From CAVRIA01 sp963721115 (GTDB lineage Bacteria > Desulfobacterota > Binatia > HRBIN30 > CADEER01), in the NCBI GenBank assembly GCA_963721115.1, contig CAVRIA010000006.1, forward strand, positions 868,001 through 932,000: a stretch of DNA of 64,000 nt. Direction: 5' to 3'. Both the position numbers and the translations under genes were made by a program. Every line of letters begins with the position of its first letter. The stretch's first letter is position 1. The notes beneath the pieces are model-generated. The model did no database searches. It was not told where the DNA came from and worked only from the letters and a program-made list of their open reading frames with translations. Below are positions 6,674 through 14,791 of this stretch, piece after piece.

Positions 6674-7594
6674 TCAAATGCTGCCGCCGAGGCTCGCCAG
6701 GAAGCCCGTCGTTCGTTTCGTGGAGTCCGGATCGCCGGGCGTCGCGAACACCGCGCCGTAGAAGTCGGTGGCGCCGGCCGAGGCGAGGCGCTCCAGACCC
6801 TTGCGCACCACCGCCTCGTCCCCGATCAGGGCGAGATCGGTGGGCTGCTTCGCGCCCTCCGCATCCAGGCAGGCGCGGTACACGGGCAGCGTGCCGTAGA
6901 TCTCGAATGCCTTCGCGGCGAACTGCTTGGCGCTTTCCGCGTTCGAGGTGACGCTGATCGGCAGCGAGGCGACGACGCGCGGCTGCGGCCGTCCGGCGCG
7001 CTTCGCCGCCTCGCCGAGCACCGGCACGATGTTCTTTCTGATGTGGTTGGGTCCCGCCATCCAGGTCAGCGTGCCGTCGCAGAGCTCGCCGCACAGCTCC
7101 AGCATCTTCGGCATCAGCGCTCCGATGAGCAACGGAAAGGGCCGGGCTCCGGCGACGGACAACGGGGCATGGACGCGGTACATCTTGCCGTCGATCGCGC
7201 AGCTGCCGTTGCGCGTCAGATCGCGAACGATCGTCATATACTCGCGCATGTGGGTGATCGGCTTGTCGTAGGGAATGCCGAACATGTTCTCGATCACGAT
7301 CTGGTGGCTGCGCCCGACCCCGAGCGCCAAGCGCCCGCCGCAGGCGATGTTGACCGTTGCCGCCTGCTGCGCCAACGCGTGCGGGTGGCGCGGATAGGTC
7401 GGCACCACGGCGGTGCCGAGCTCGATCTTGCTGGTGCGCTCGCCCGCCAACGCCAGCACCGTCAGCGCGTCGAGACTGAAGACGTTGGCCAACCACACCG
7501 ACGGAAATCCGTCCGCCTCGGCCTGCACGATCTTGTCGACGAGACCCTTCAGGGTCGCCTTGTCGTCCGGAACCATGGCCAAACCGATCTTCAT
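6674..7594 (-). CDS. LLM-class flavin/F420-dependent oxidoreductase
   Basis: A 306-residue protein of the bacterial luciferase-like TIM-barrel family. Signature parts: KIGLAMVPDD start, SVWLANVFSLDALTVLALAGE, then GTAVVPTYPRHPHALAQQAATV, where the last block is the cofactor-binding strand of F420-dependent members, and ALGVGRSHQIV. Such enzymes transfer hydride from F420H2 or FMNH2 to diverse substrates (terpenoids, aldehydes, xenobiotics); the substrate is not predictable. The start at 7594 is fixed by ggaaggagg directly upstream, which removes 28 residues of a longer open frame. It runs convergently to the PIN gene and stands alone. Only about 180 bases separate it from the next gene, and these contain a carotenoid-oxygenase remnant. 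Confidence 0.85.
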   Translation of the reverse strand: MKIGLAMVPDDKATLKGLVDKIVQAEADGFPSVWLANVFSLDALTVLALAGERTSKIELGTAVVPTYPRHPHALAQQAATVNIACGGRLALGVGRSHQIVIENMFGIPYDKPITHMREYMTIVRDLTRNGSCAIDGKMYRVHAPLSVAGARPFPLLIGALMPKMLELCGELCDGTLTWMAGPNHIRKNIVPVLGEAAKRAGRPQPRVVASLPISVTSNAESAKQFAAKAFEIYGTLPVYRACLDAEGAKQPTDLALIGDEAVVRKGLERLASAGATDFYGAVFATPGDPDSTKRTTGFLASLGGSI

Positions 7595-7646
7595 GACGCG
7601 TCCTCCTTCCGTTGCGCGATTACCGCTAGCCCGGTCTGGGTGGAAA

Positions 7647-7760
7647 TGCGAGCCGCGATGGTTCGACGGCGATGGCATGGTACACGGTGTCTACTTCCGC
7701 GACGGGAAAGCCAGTTACCGGAGCCGTTTCGTCCGCATGGATGGACGCGCGCCGCTGAAG
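7647..7760 (+). pseudogene. Carotenoid oxygenase (RPE65/CCD) remnant
   Basis: The + frame at 7653-7760 reads PRWFDGDGMVHGVYFRDGK followed by SYRSRFVR. This closely resembles the N-terminal conserved block of carotenoid cleavage oxygenases (typical pattern WFDGDGMLHA...Y.NR.VRT). Only about 35 codons are left; no iron-binding histidines or remaining blades are present, and neighbours on both sides are unrelated minus-strand genes. It is a leftover of a deleted gene. Confidence 0.55.
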
Positions 7761-7776
7761 CACGACGTTGGGCGTG

Positions 7777-8988
7777 CTACAGGGGCGCCGGCGGCTCGCC
7801 GCGGTAGCGAGCGCGCGGGCGGATCTCGCGGCCTTCCTCGTACTGCTCGAGGCCGTGCGCGATCCAGCCGACGACGCGGCCGAGGCCGAGCAGCGCGAGG
7901 GGCGCTTCGGCCGGCAGGCGCAGCGCCCGGCACAGGGTGACGACGCCGAAGTCGATCGTCGGCTGCTCGCCCATCAGCTCGGCGACGGCGTCGGCGACGG
8001 CGCGTGAGAGGGCCACCTCGGGAGAGCGGGGCCGCGCCTCGGCGATCAGCCGCATGAGCAGCGCCGCGCGCGGGTCGCCGTCCGGATAGAGCGGATGGCC
8101 GAAGCCGGGAATCGGCTCTCCGCGCCGCAGCCGCGCGGTCACCGCCCGGCGCGCCCCGCGCGCGTCGCCGGCCTCCGCCAGCAGCCCCTCGGCGCGCTCG
8201 CAGGCGCCGCCGTGCTTGGTGCCCTGCAGCGCCGCGAGCCCCGCCGAGACCACCGCGTACGGCGTCGATCCCGCCGAGGCGACACAGCGCGCCGTGAAGC
8301 TCGACGGGTTGAGGCCGTTGTCGGCGTACAGCACCAGAGCCGCCTGCAAGAGCGCCGCGACGTCGCCGTGGCGCGGCGCCCAGTGCCGCTGCAACACCTC
8401 CGCCGCCGCTCGCCGCGCCGGCCGCGTTCCCGCCGCCACGCCCGCCAGCAGGCGCAGAATCCGCGCCCCCGACCGGCGCACGGCGTCGGGGCGGAGGTCG
8501 AACGCGAACGGGTCGCGCGCCGCCGCCACCGGAAGGAAGAGACGGAACGCCTCGAGCGCGGGCAGGTGCGCGGCGATGCGCGCCAGAGCGCGGCGCTCCT
8601 CCGCCGACGGCTCGACGACGTCGTCCGGGAACGACGCGTCCGCATCCCCCGCCCACAGCAGCCACGCCACCTGCTCGAGCGTCGAAGAGGTCGCCAGCTC
8701 CACCACGTCGCGCCCGGCGTAGTACAGCCGCCCCTCGTGAATCACCGAGATGCGCGACTCGAGCACCGGCAGGCCCCAGTACAGGGCGTCCTGCGCCGCC
8801 CGCGCCGGGTCGCGCCGGTGCTCGCGGCGCCGCTTGAGCAGCCAGACGTCCTCGGCGTGGTAGCGGCGCCGCCGCGAGCGCCCCTCCGCCTCCGAGCGGA
8901 TCAGCCCGCGACTGACGTACGCGTAGAGCGTCGCCGGGCTGATGCCCAGCTCCGCCGCCGCCTGCGCGGCCGAGAGGTACTCCGTCAT
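7777..8988 (-). CDS. Citrate synthase-like protein with N-terminal HTH
   Basis: A 403-residue protein. Residues 1-55 form a MerR/excisionase-type helix-turn-helix (SAAQAAAELGISPATLYAYV, then RRRRYHAEDVWLLK), and residues 60-400 a citrate synthase domain. Active-site regions are visible: GTKHGGA (histidine), PGFGHPLYPDGDPRA, TIDFGVV (aspartate) and GWIAHGLEQ near the C-terminus. HTH-citrate synthases of this type usually sit beside a normal citrate synthase gene, as here. Whether it is an enzyme, a regulator sensing oxaloacetate or acyl-CoA, or both, is unknown. ATG 8988 is used because the HTH starts there; the upstream open frame crosses the promoter. It is transcribed divergently from 9101 across an AT-rich region with inverted repeats. 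Confidence 0.85.
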   Translation of the reverse strand: MTEYLSAAQAAAELGISPATLYAYVSRGLIRSEAEGRSRRRRYHAEDVWLLKRRREHRRDPARAAQDALYWGLPVLESRISVIHEGRLYYAGRDVVELATSSTLEQVAWLLWAGDADASFPDDVVEPSAEERRALARIAAHLPALEAFRLFLPVAAARDPFAFDLRPDAVRRSGARILRLLAGVAAGTRPARRAAAEVLQRHWAPRHGDVAALLQAALVLYADNGLNPSSFTARCVASAGSTPYAVVSAGLAALQGTKHGGACERAEGLLAEAGDARGARRAVTARLRRGEPIPGFGHPLYPDGDPRAALLMRLIAEARPRSPEVALSRAVADAVAELMGEQPTIDFGVVTLCRALRLPAEAPLALLGLGRVVGWIAHGLEQYEEGREIRPRARYRGEPPAPL

Positions 8989-9008
8989 GGCGTGTAAGGT
9001 ACCATGGG

Positions 9009-9060
9009 TTGATTTTCGATTCCAGTATATTGATACAGCGATCAAGATTGACAATATATC
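9009..9060. promoter_or_regulatory. Divergent promoter/operator between citrate synthase genes
   Basis: A clear AT-rich island in GC-rich DNA. Inverted repeats: TATATTG 9026-9032 with CAATATA 9052-9058, and inside them TTGAT 9030-9034 with ATCAA 9041-9045. Minus-strand promoter elements: -35 TTGTCA (complement of 9049-9054) and -10 TATACT (complement of 9024-9029), 19 bases apart. On the plus strand TTGATT at 9009-9014 and GATACA at 9032-9037 are a weaker pair. The overlap suggests one regulator, perhaps the HTH-citrate synthase itself, controls both genes. Confidence 0.5.
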
Positions 9061-9100
9061 TGAACCATCGCAACGTGCGAGGCGGCTTCAGGAGGACGAG

Positions 9101-10402
9101 ATGGAGATCGCACGGGGACTCGAAGGTGTCGCGGTGGCCGAGACGAGGCTGAGCAGCGTCGACGGCGCCCGCGGCAAACTGCTGATCGGCGGTTATCCGG
9201 TCGGCGAGCTGGCGCCGCGGGCGTCGTTCGAGGAGGTGCTCTTCCTGCTCTGGCACGGCCGGCTGCCGGAGCCGCGCGAGCGCGCCGATCTGCAACGCGC
9301 GCTCGGCGCCGAGCGCGGCCTGCCGGACGAGACGACCCAGCTGTTGCGGGCAGCGACGGCTCGCCGGGTCGCGGTGATGGATGCGCTGGAGATGGCGCTG
9401 CCGACGCTGCGGCTGGCGGGAGATCTGGAGTCCGGGCAGGGCGGGGAGGGCATCGAGCAGGCGGCTCGTCTGGTGAGCCGCTTCCCGACGATCGTTGCCG
9501 CCTACTGGCGTCTCCAGAACGGGCTCGAGCCGGTGGCGCCGCGAGCGGAGCTCGGACATGCGGCCAACTACCTGTACATGATCACCGGCGCGGAGCCGGC
9601 CCCGGCGCCGGCGCGGGCGCTGGAGACCTACCTCAACACGGTGGTCGACCACGGCATGAACGCCTCGACGTTCACCGCCCGCGTCATCACCAGCACCGGC
9701 TCGGACATGGTCTCCGCCCTGGGCGGCGCCGTCGGGGCGCTGAAGGGGCCGCTGCACGGCGGCGCGCCGGGGCCGGCTCTCGACATGGTGTTCGCGGTGC
9801 GCGAGCGCGCGGCGGCACGGGGCACGGCGCTGGCCACGGAGGCGGAGGCGTGGGTGCGCGAGACTCTGGCGACGGGCGGGAGGGTGATGGGCTTCGGGCA
9901 CCGCGTCTACAAGGTGCGCGATCCTCGCGCCGAGGTGCTCGGGGCGGCGGCGGTGCGCTTCTTCGAGCGCGCGGCCGACGCGCGGCTGTACGACGACGCG
10001 CGGGTGGTCGAGGATGTCGTCCTGCGGGTCCTGCACGAGCTCAAGCCGGGGCGCCGGCTGGAGACCAACGTCGAGTTCTACACGGCGCTGCTGCTGCACG
10101 GCGTCGGTCTGGAGAGCGCGCTCTTTACGCCGACCTTCGCGGTGGCCCGCGCCGGCGGCTGGACGGCCCACGTCCTCGAGCAGAGAGCGGAGAACCGCCT
10201 CATCCGCCCGGAGTCGGTCTACGTCGGCCCGCTGCGCGGCTGCAACGGCGGCGGCGGCCCTCTTCAGGTGCGGACGAAGGCACTGCGCCCTCGCCGGCTG
10301 CGCACTGATCCGGACGGATTGAGAAAGATAACCCTCGCCAGCCTCGCTGACCGTTCCCCTTCGTGCCCGCCGTGGGGCGAGGACGGGAACGGTCAGGGGT
10401 AG
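9101..10402 (+). CDS. Citrate synthase / 2-methylcitrate synthase
   Basis: It condenses oxaloacetate with acetyl-CoA (or propionyl-CoA), the entry step of the citric acid or methylcitrate cycle. Conserved blocks: HGMNASTFTARVITSTGSD, GALKGPLHGGAP (catalytic histidine), GFGHRVYKVRDPR, NVEFYTALLL (here E stands at the usual D position, as in some family members) and GGWTAHVLEQRAENRLIRP near residue 370. The start ATG 9101 follows ggaggacgag. The family normally ends within a few residues of YVGP (about residue 378); this frame runs 55 residues further through low-complexity GC-rich sequence and a strong hairpin, so the true end is probably near 10240-10310 and an indel may have removed the stop. 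Substrate choice is not decidable by eye. Confidence 0.85.
   Translation: MEIARGLEGVAVAETRLSSVDGARGKLLIGGYPVGELAPRASFEEVLFLLWHGRLPEPRERADLQRALGAERGLPDETTQLLRAATARRVAVMDALEMALPTLRLAGDLESGQGGEGIEQAARLVSRFPTIVAAYWRLQNGLEPVAPRAELGHAANYLYMITGAEPAPAPARALETYLNTVVDHGMNASTFTARVITSTGSDMVSALGGAVGALKGPLHGGAPGPALDMVFAVRERAAARGTALATEAEAWVRETLATGGRVMGFGHRVYKVRDPRAEVLGAAAVRFFERAADARLYDDARVVEDVVLRVLHELKPGRRLETNVEFYTALLLHGVGLESALFTPTFAVARAGGWTAHVLEQRAENRLIRPESVYVGPLRGCNGGGGPLQVRTKALRPRRLRTDPDGLRKITLASLADRSPSCPPWGEDGNGQG
10347..10396 (+). terminator. Hairpin after citrate synthase gene
   Basis: A perfect 12-base stem, CTGACCGTTCCC (10347-10358) with GGGAACGGTCAG (10385-10396), loop 26 bases, no U-run. It lies inside the apparent C-terminal extension of the citrate synthase frame, which suggests that the real stop is upstream. 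Confidence 0.45.
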
Positions 10403-10415
10403 CCTCGATCTGACA

Positions 10416-10866
10416 GAAATCCTCACCACGAAGTTCGTCATGAGACTGCGCTCGCCCGAAGACGCATGAAAATGGGCGCGATCGGTCCTGCCCCCTCTCC
10501 CGGATGAGACTGTCGATTTTCTCGCAAACGAGGCTTCGACAAGCTCAGCCTGAGCGGTTGGGGTGTTGATTTCAAAGGACTTTGGCCGCTCACCCTGAGC
10601 TCGTCGAAGGGTGTCCTCGCATTTATCGACAGCCTCATCCGGGAGAGGGGACCCAGACGCCGACCCCGGCCGGGGCCGAGCCCCGTAAGCCCAATTTTTG
10701 GAGGAGCGCACGAAGCCCACGAAGGCACAAGAAGTAGGATAGGGATAGACCGATCCAGACGGAACCGCATTGGCGGTGAACTTCCGTACGATCGCCTTTT
10801 CACGCTCTTCTTCGTGCTCTTCGTCCTCTTCGCGTCCTTCGTGGTGAAATCTTTTTCCGATCAAGG
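10416..10866. repeat. Composite repeat region: CACGAAG-type repeat plus MITE-like insert
   Basis: No gene in this interval. Its ends (10416-10480 and about 10690-10866) match 60709-61057 piece by piece, including the phrases CCTCACCACGAAG, GAGACTGCGCTCGCCCGAAG and CTTCTTCGTGCTCTTCG. CACGAAG and its complement CTTCGTG recur in tandem. Between them lies the inverted-repeat element at 10492-10650, which is absent from the 60.7 kb copy. Confidence 0.75.
10492..10650. repeat. MITE-like element with 26-base terminal inverted repeats
   Basis: The terminal arms 10492-10517 and 10625-10650 are inverted copies with 25 of 26 matches; each begins CCCCTCTCCCGGATGAG. Inside is a second inverted repeat: CTTCGACAAGCTCAG (about 10533-10547) against CTGAGCTCGTCGAAG (about 10595-10609). 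There is no coding capacity. The same arm sequence bounds a different core at 56228-56412. Confidence 0.75.
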
Positions 10867-12149
10867 TCAGCCGCGCAGCGGGCGGCGGCGTTCGAAGACG
10901 ATGCCGGCGCCGGTGCTGATCTTGGCGAGCTGCACCTCGCTCGGCTCGGGCGACGGCTCGACGGCGGGATCGATGGCCACGTCCCAGGCGAGGCCGCCGC
11001 GGCGTTGCGCGGCCGGCAGCGGGCGCGCGGGTTCGCGGCCCGGGCGATGGCGTCGAGGGCGGGGTGCGGCGCCGCGCCGAGGTGGGCGAACCAGGAGTAG
11101 GGGTCACCCTCCCGCAGGGCGGGGGAATCGCCGATCTCGATACGCGCCGAGCCCGGACCGGTGACGGCGACGCGGAAGCCCGTGTAGGTCCGCGGGTGAA
11201 ACGCCGGGTGGATCTGAAAGAGCTTGGCGACGGCCTCGATGTCGTCACCGTCGATCTCCAGTGCGCGGCACAGCCGTTCCGCCGTGAGCCCGGCGATGCC
11301 GGTCCACTGCGCGGTGGCGATCTCGCGCACGACGTCGTCGCCGAAGCGTTGGCCGACGCAGAGCAGGAACGAGCGGGCGAGCAGGTGGCTCTGCACGGCG
11401 AACTCCTGGGCGGCGATCACCAGCGCTCGGTGCGAGAGGTCTTCGAGCTGGAAGTCGGGGTCGAACGGTCCGCTGTAGTCCGGCCAGCCGCCGGGTTCCG
11501 CGTCGGTGGCGGGCACGTCGGTCGCCACGCCGGCGATCTGCGATGCACGGACGATGCCGAGATTCGCGTGCTGCTCGTAGGGGACGCTCTCGTCGTCGAT
11601 GAACACCTTCCAGCGGCAGTGGGGCACGCGCCCGGCGGGCACGCGCGGTGGGCGATGGATCGGACGCACCTTGGCGCACGGATGCGTCGCCGCAGCAGTG
11701 GCGTCGAAGGTCGGGTCCTCGATGTCGTGGCACATCGTGCGCACCCGCTGCTCGCCGAAGGGCTCGACGTCCATCAGCGCGCCGCAGCGCTGCAGCCAGA
11801 ACTCGCCGTACGCCGGGCTGTCGAGCCGGTAGCGGAAGTCCATGAACTGATGCGGCGCCCCGATGTCGAGCTGCAGGTTCTTGAAGATGGTGGAGACGTC
11901 GTTGCCGGCGAAGCCGAGGGCGCGCTGGGTGCGCCCGGAGTAGATCGGGCTGGCGGCCATCCACTCCTCGATCGCGATGGCGGTCATCGCCTCGTCCCCG
12001 AAACGCGCCATCACGTGCGGCAGACCGACGCGATCCTGCAGATGGCCGTTCAGCAGGTACTCGCGCCCGAGCGTGGCGAGCGCCTGCCGGGAGAGGTGGC
12101 GCAGATCGAAGTCGGGATCGAAGGCTCCTCTGTAGCTCGACAGCGGCAT
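10867..12149 (-). CDS. Uncharacterised protein with two similar domains, frameshifted near its end
   Basis: About 427 residues if one frameshift is allowed. Two related halves: residues 1-185 (YRGAFDPDFDLRHLSRQAL..., VMARFGDEAMTAIAIEEWM) and about 220-360 (YSGPFDPDFQLEDLSHRAL..., VGQRFGDDVVREIATAQW). Each is helical at first, then has a beta-rich part ending in a WKVFI- or WFAHLG-like strand. I recognise no family. The frame from 12149 drifts after AIARAANPRA (about 11045) into arginine/serine-rich sequence; a second frame then gives VAIDPAVEPSPEPSEVQLAK and ends at 10867, which looks like the genuine C-terminus. So one base is probably missing or added near 11000-11050. The protein is likely cytoplasmic: no signal or membrane segment. 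Confidence 0.6.
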
Positions 12150-12201
12150 CGCGATCCCATCTGCCCTGCGCGCCCGCCGCCGTCAACCGACGCCGTGGCG
12201 G

Positions 12202-12615
12202 TCAGTTGCCCCTCGTAATCCGGCGCGCGCCCTGGCCCTGCAGCCAGGTCTCGGCTCGCGCGGCGAGATCGCCCTGCAACAGGAGCCGGCCCGCGTCGAC
12301 GCTCGACCCGCAGCCGAGCGCCTTGCGGAGCTGCCGCGCCAGGTCCTGGAGGACGCGATCGGGCAGGCCGAGGCCGTCGATCACGGTGACGGTCTTGCCG
12401 CCGTGCCCCTTGCGCTCGCGGCGCAGCACGATCCTGCCGCAGCCGGCGAGAGGGCCGTTCGTCGGCTCGGGGGTGTCCGCCTGTGCGGGCTCGGGCCCGA
12501 CTTCAACCGCGTCGCCGCCCGAGACGTGAATTCCCTCGCGTGCCAGCAGCTCGGCGAGTGTCGCCTTCGCCTCGGTCGAGCGCGGATCTCGCAGCGGAAC
12601 CCGTTTCGCGGCCAT
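12202..12615 (-). CDS. SUI1/eIF1-like translation factor homologue
   Basis: 137 residues from ATG 12615 (148 if ATG 12648 is used). The C-terminal 80 residues form the SUI1 (eIF1/YciH) domain: RIVLRRERKGHGGKTVTVIDG, then LARQLRKALGCGSSVDAGRL and LQGDLAARAETWLQGQGARR, which fit the family order of basic loop, helix, gly-cys turn and final helix. Bacterial YciH-type proteins bind the small ribosomal subunit and affect initiation fidelity, but are usually dispensable. The N-terminal 55 residues are variable, as in other bacterial members. No operon partner is visible. Downstream is the duplicated-domain gene on the same strand; upstream is the long repeat region. Confidence 0.85.
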   Translation of the reverse strand: MAAKRVPLRDPRSTEAKATLAELLAREGIHVSGGDAVEVGPEPAQADTPEPTNGPLAGCGRIVLRRERKGHGGKTVTVIDGLGLPDRVLQDLARQLRKALGCGSSVDAGRLLLQGDLAARAETWLQGQGARRITRGN

Positions 12616-12699
12616 GGTGGTCGGGGCCCAATCAACCTCGATCGGCACGCTTTCGCAACCGACTGCATCGACGGCAAGGCAAGAGGAGCAAAACCCCGA

Positions 12700-12815
12700 A
12701 GTTCGTCATGAGACCACGCACACGGGAAGAGACGTGAAAAAAGGCAACCACGAAGGACACGAAGGTCACGAAGGCAAGATCGGCAACGCTGGGCGAAGGT
12801 GATGCGGATCTATTT
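12700..12815. repeat. CACGAAG-type dispersed repeat, partial copy
   Basis: GGCAACCACGAAGGACACGA with following CACGAAG units and AACGCTGG...GAAGG...TCTATTTT matches 60817-60895 over about 80 bases with few differences. It is the central part of the longer repeat at 60709-61057. Confidence 0.7.
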
Positions 12816-12819
12816 TAGT

Positions 12820-13337
12820 CCGGGATCCGACGGACCCCCGCCACCCCTCGGGTGGACCCCCTTTGTCGGTGCGGGACTTCGCCCCCGCGGCCCCTCAAGG
12901 GCGAAACCTACGGTTGTCGCCCTTCGAGCTCCGAACTGCAGGTTGTTACGTTGTTGAGCTGTTGGCTGTTGGTTAAGGAATCAAGACTCCAAGGCCTCGA
13001 CCTTTCGAAGAGGCGGGAGAGACGAGATTGGTAGAGAGTGGCGCGGTGGTGAAGCCGTGCACGAGACCGAGGGAGTCGACTCTCGTCAGTGGCGCGTAGA
13101 TTCAGGTAGTGAGGCGGGTCCCGTTACGCGCGCCGACCGCGATGTCCGGTGCTGAACGGGGAAGCGGATTCGCCTCGGAGCGGAGCCACCGGAGAGAGGG
13201 GCGCGGGGAGGGAACCGCGGCGTCTGAGCGGTTCCCTCCCCGGAGGGGCCGCAGGGGCGCAAGCCCCGCACAAAACAAACCGGTTCCTTGTGATCAAAGG
13301 GGAGGTGGAGGGGCTCCTTGTCTCCGACCGATGTCCT
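12820..13337. repeat. Tandem structured repeat, copy A (shortened)
   Basis: It starts at the GATCCGACGGACCCCCGCC block and ends after CCGGTTCCTTGTGATCAAAG. It aligns to copy B with an offset of 518 bases. About 190 bases of the central part are replaced by a GTTGTTACG-rich insert at about 12940-12975. It contains a perfect hairpin: GGGGAGGGAACCGC 13205-13218 with GCGGTTCCCTCCCC 13228-13241, loop 9. Confidence 0.8.
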
Positions 13338-14049
13338 GGACTCCCGCCGGACGCCCCGCCGCCCCTCGGGTGGACCCCCATTGTCGGTGCGGGGCTGCGC
13401 CCCCGCGCCCTTCGAGGGCGAAACCTACGGTTGTCGCCCTCGAGCTCCCACTTCCCTTGAACGCTGCGCGGGCAAATAGGGTGTAGTGGTCGCCCCGCGG
13501 CCAGGTAGCGCAGTCCCAGTGAGCCACCCGATCGAACACCACCATTCTTGCGCGGCTCTGCCCGAACCGCGTCCACGCGCGCGTTCGAAGAGAGCGTTGT
13601 GCTCGGAACGATGCATGTGGTCGAAGCACCTCGATCGAGCGTGCGCTGCACGTCACGCAGCGAAGCGCTTCATCGCGAAGCGAAAGAAGAAGAAATCAAA
13701 ACTCCAAGGCCTCGACCTTTCGAAGAGGCGGGAGAGCGAGATCGGCAGAGAGTGGCGCGGTGGTGAAGCCGTGCGCGAGACCGAGGGCGTCGGTTCCCGT
13801 CAGTGGCGCGTAGATTCAGGTAGTGAGGCGGATCCCGTTACGCGCGCCGACCGCCAACTCCGGTGCTCAAAGGGGAAGCAGATTCGCCTCGGAGCGGAGC
13901 CACCGGAGAGAGGGGTGCGGGGAGGGAACCGCGGCGTCTGAGCGGTTCCCTCCCCGGAGGGGTTGCAGGGGCGCAAGCCCCGCACAGAACAAACCGGTTC
14001 CTTGTGATCAAGGGGGAGGCGGAGGGGCTCTTTGTCTCCGACCGCGATC
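13338..14049. repeat. Tandem structured repeat, copy B (full length, ~712 bases)
   Basis: The complete unit, nearly identical to copy C for most of its length. It includes a segment absent from copy A (about 13450-13700: AACGCTGCGCGGGCAAATAG, the ACCACC region, and GCGAAGCGAAAGAAGAAGAA) and the 14-base-pair hairpin at 13919-13955. Confidence 0.8.
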
Positions 14050-14775
14050 CGGGATCCCGACGGACCCCCGCCGCCCCTCGGGTGGACCCCCCTTTGTCGG
14101 TGCGGGGCTGCGCCCCCGCGGCCCCTCGAGGGCGAAACCTACGGTTGTCGCCCTCGAGCTCCCACTTCCCTTGAACGCTGCGCGGGCAAATAGGGTGTAG
14201 TGGTCGCCCCGCGGCCAGGTAGCGCAGTCCGAGTGAGCCACCCGATCGACCACCACCCTTCTTGCGCGGCTCTGCCCGAACCGCGTCCACGCGCGCGTTC
14301 GAAGAGAGCGGTGTGCTCGCAACGAGGCATGTGGTCGAAACACCTCGATCGAGCATAGCTGCGCACTGCCGAGCGAAGCGCTTCATCGCGAAGCGAAAGA
14401 AGAAGAAATCAAAACTCCAAGGCCTCGACCTTTCGAAGAGGCGTGAGAGACGAGATCGGCAGAGAGTGGCGCGGTGGTGAAGCCGTGCGCGAGACCGAGG
14501 GAGTCGATTCCCGTCAGTGGCGCGTAGATTCAGGCAGTGAGGCGGATCCCGTTACGCGCGCCGACCGCCAGGTCCGGTGCTGAACGGGGAAGCGGATTCG
14601 CCTAGGAGCGGAGCCACCGGAGAGAGGGGCGCGGGGAGGGAACCGGAACTGCGGGTTGTTACGCTGTTACGCCGTTGGGTTCGGAAGGGAATTGAGATCC
14701 AAAAGCCGCGACAGGGGCGCAAGCCCCGTACAGAACAGACCGGTTCCTTGTGATCAAAGGGGAGGCGGAGGGGGT
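14050..14775. repeat. Tandem structured repeat, copy C (hairpin disrupted)
   Basis: It follows copy B at a 712-base offset. It keeps the left hairpin arm (about 14633-14644) but then switches to CGGAACTGCGGGTTGTTACG-type sequence in place of the loop and right arm. It resumes with GGGGCGCAAGCCCCG and the CCGGTTCCTTGTGATCAAAG end. The switch is related to the insert in copy A, so the same small element seems to have entered two copies at different points. Confidence 0.75.
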
Positions 14776-14791
14776 CCGGAAAAGGAGGTTG

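Larger units (their letters stand above)
12649..14791. other. 2.1-kb gene-poor interval filled with repeats
   Basis: I see no credible gene here. Open frames exist on both strands, but they are the same arginine/proline-rich sequences repeated in each repeat copy, without family resemblance or ribosome sites. The contents are a CACGAAG-type fragment (12700-12815), the three tandem copies described separately, and two GTTGTTACG-rich inserts (about 12940-12975 and 14650-14690). Confidence 0.7.

Noticed and set aside
7715..11248. Minus-strand open frame of 1177 codons
   Set aside because: It crosses two citrate synthase genes, a promoter and a repeat region, and its product is arginine/proline-rich with no family features; it is a GC-rich shadow frame.
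13440..13560. tRNA-like fold in the GCGGGCAAATAG...GGTAGCGCAG segment of repeat copies B and C
   Set aside because: No acceptor stem, anticodon arm or T-loop consensus could be built; it is only a partial local stem.
13124..14386. Repeated open frames of 150-180 codons inside the tandem repeats
   Set aside because: They recur in each copy but are rich in Arg/Pro/Gly/Ser, lack ribosome sites and do not resemble any protein; frame disruption between copies A, B and C is not avoided.
13338..14775. CRISPR array or diversity-generating retroelement in the tandem repeats
   Set aside because: The unit is about 700 bases, without short regular repeats and unique spacers; no Cas, reverse transcriptase or variable-adenine pattern is present.
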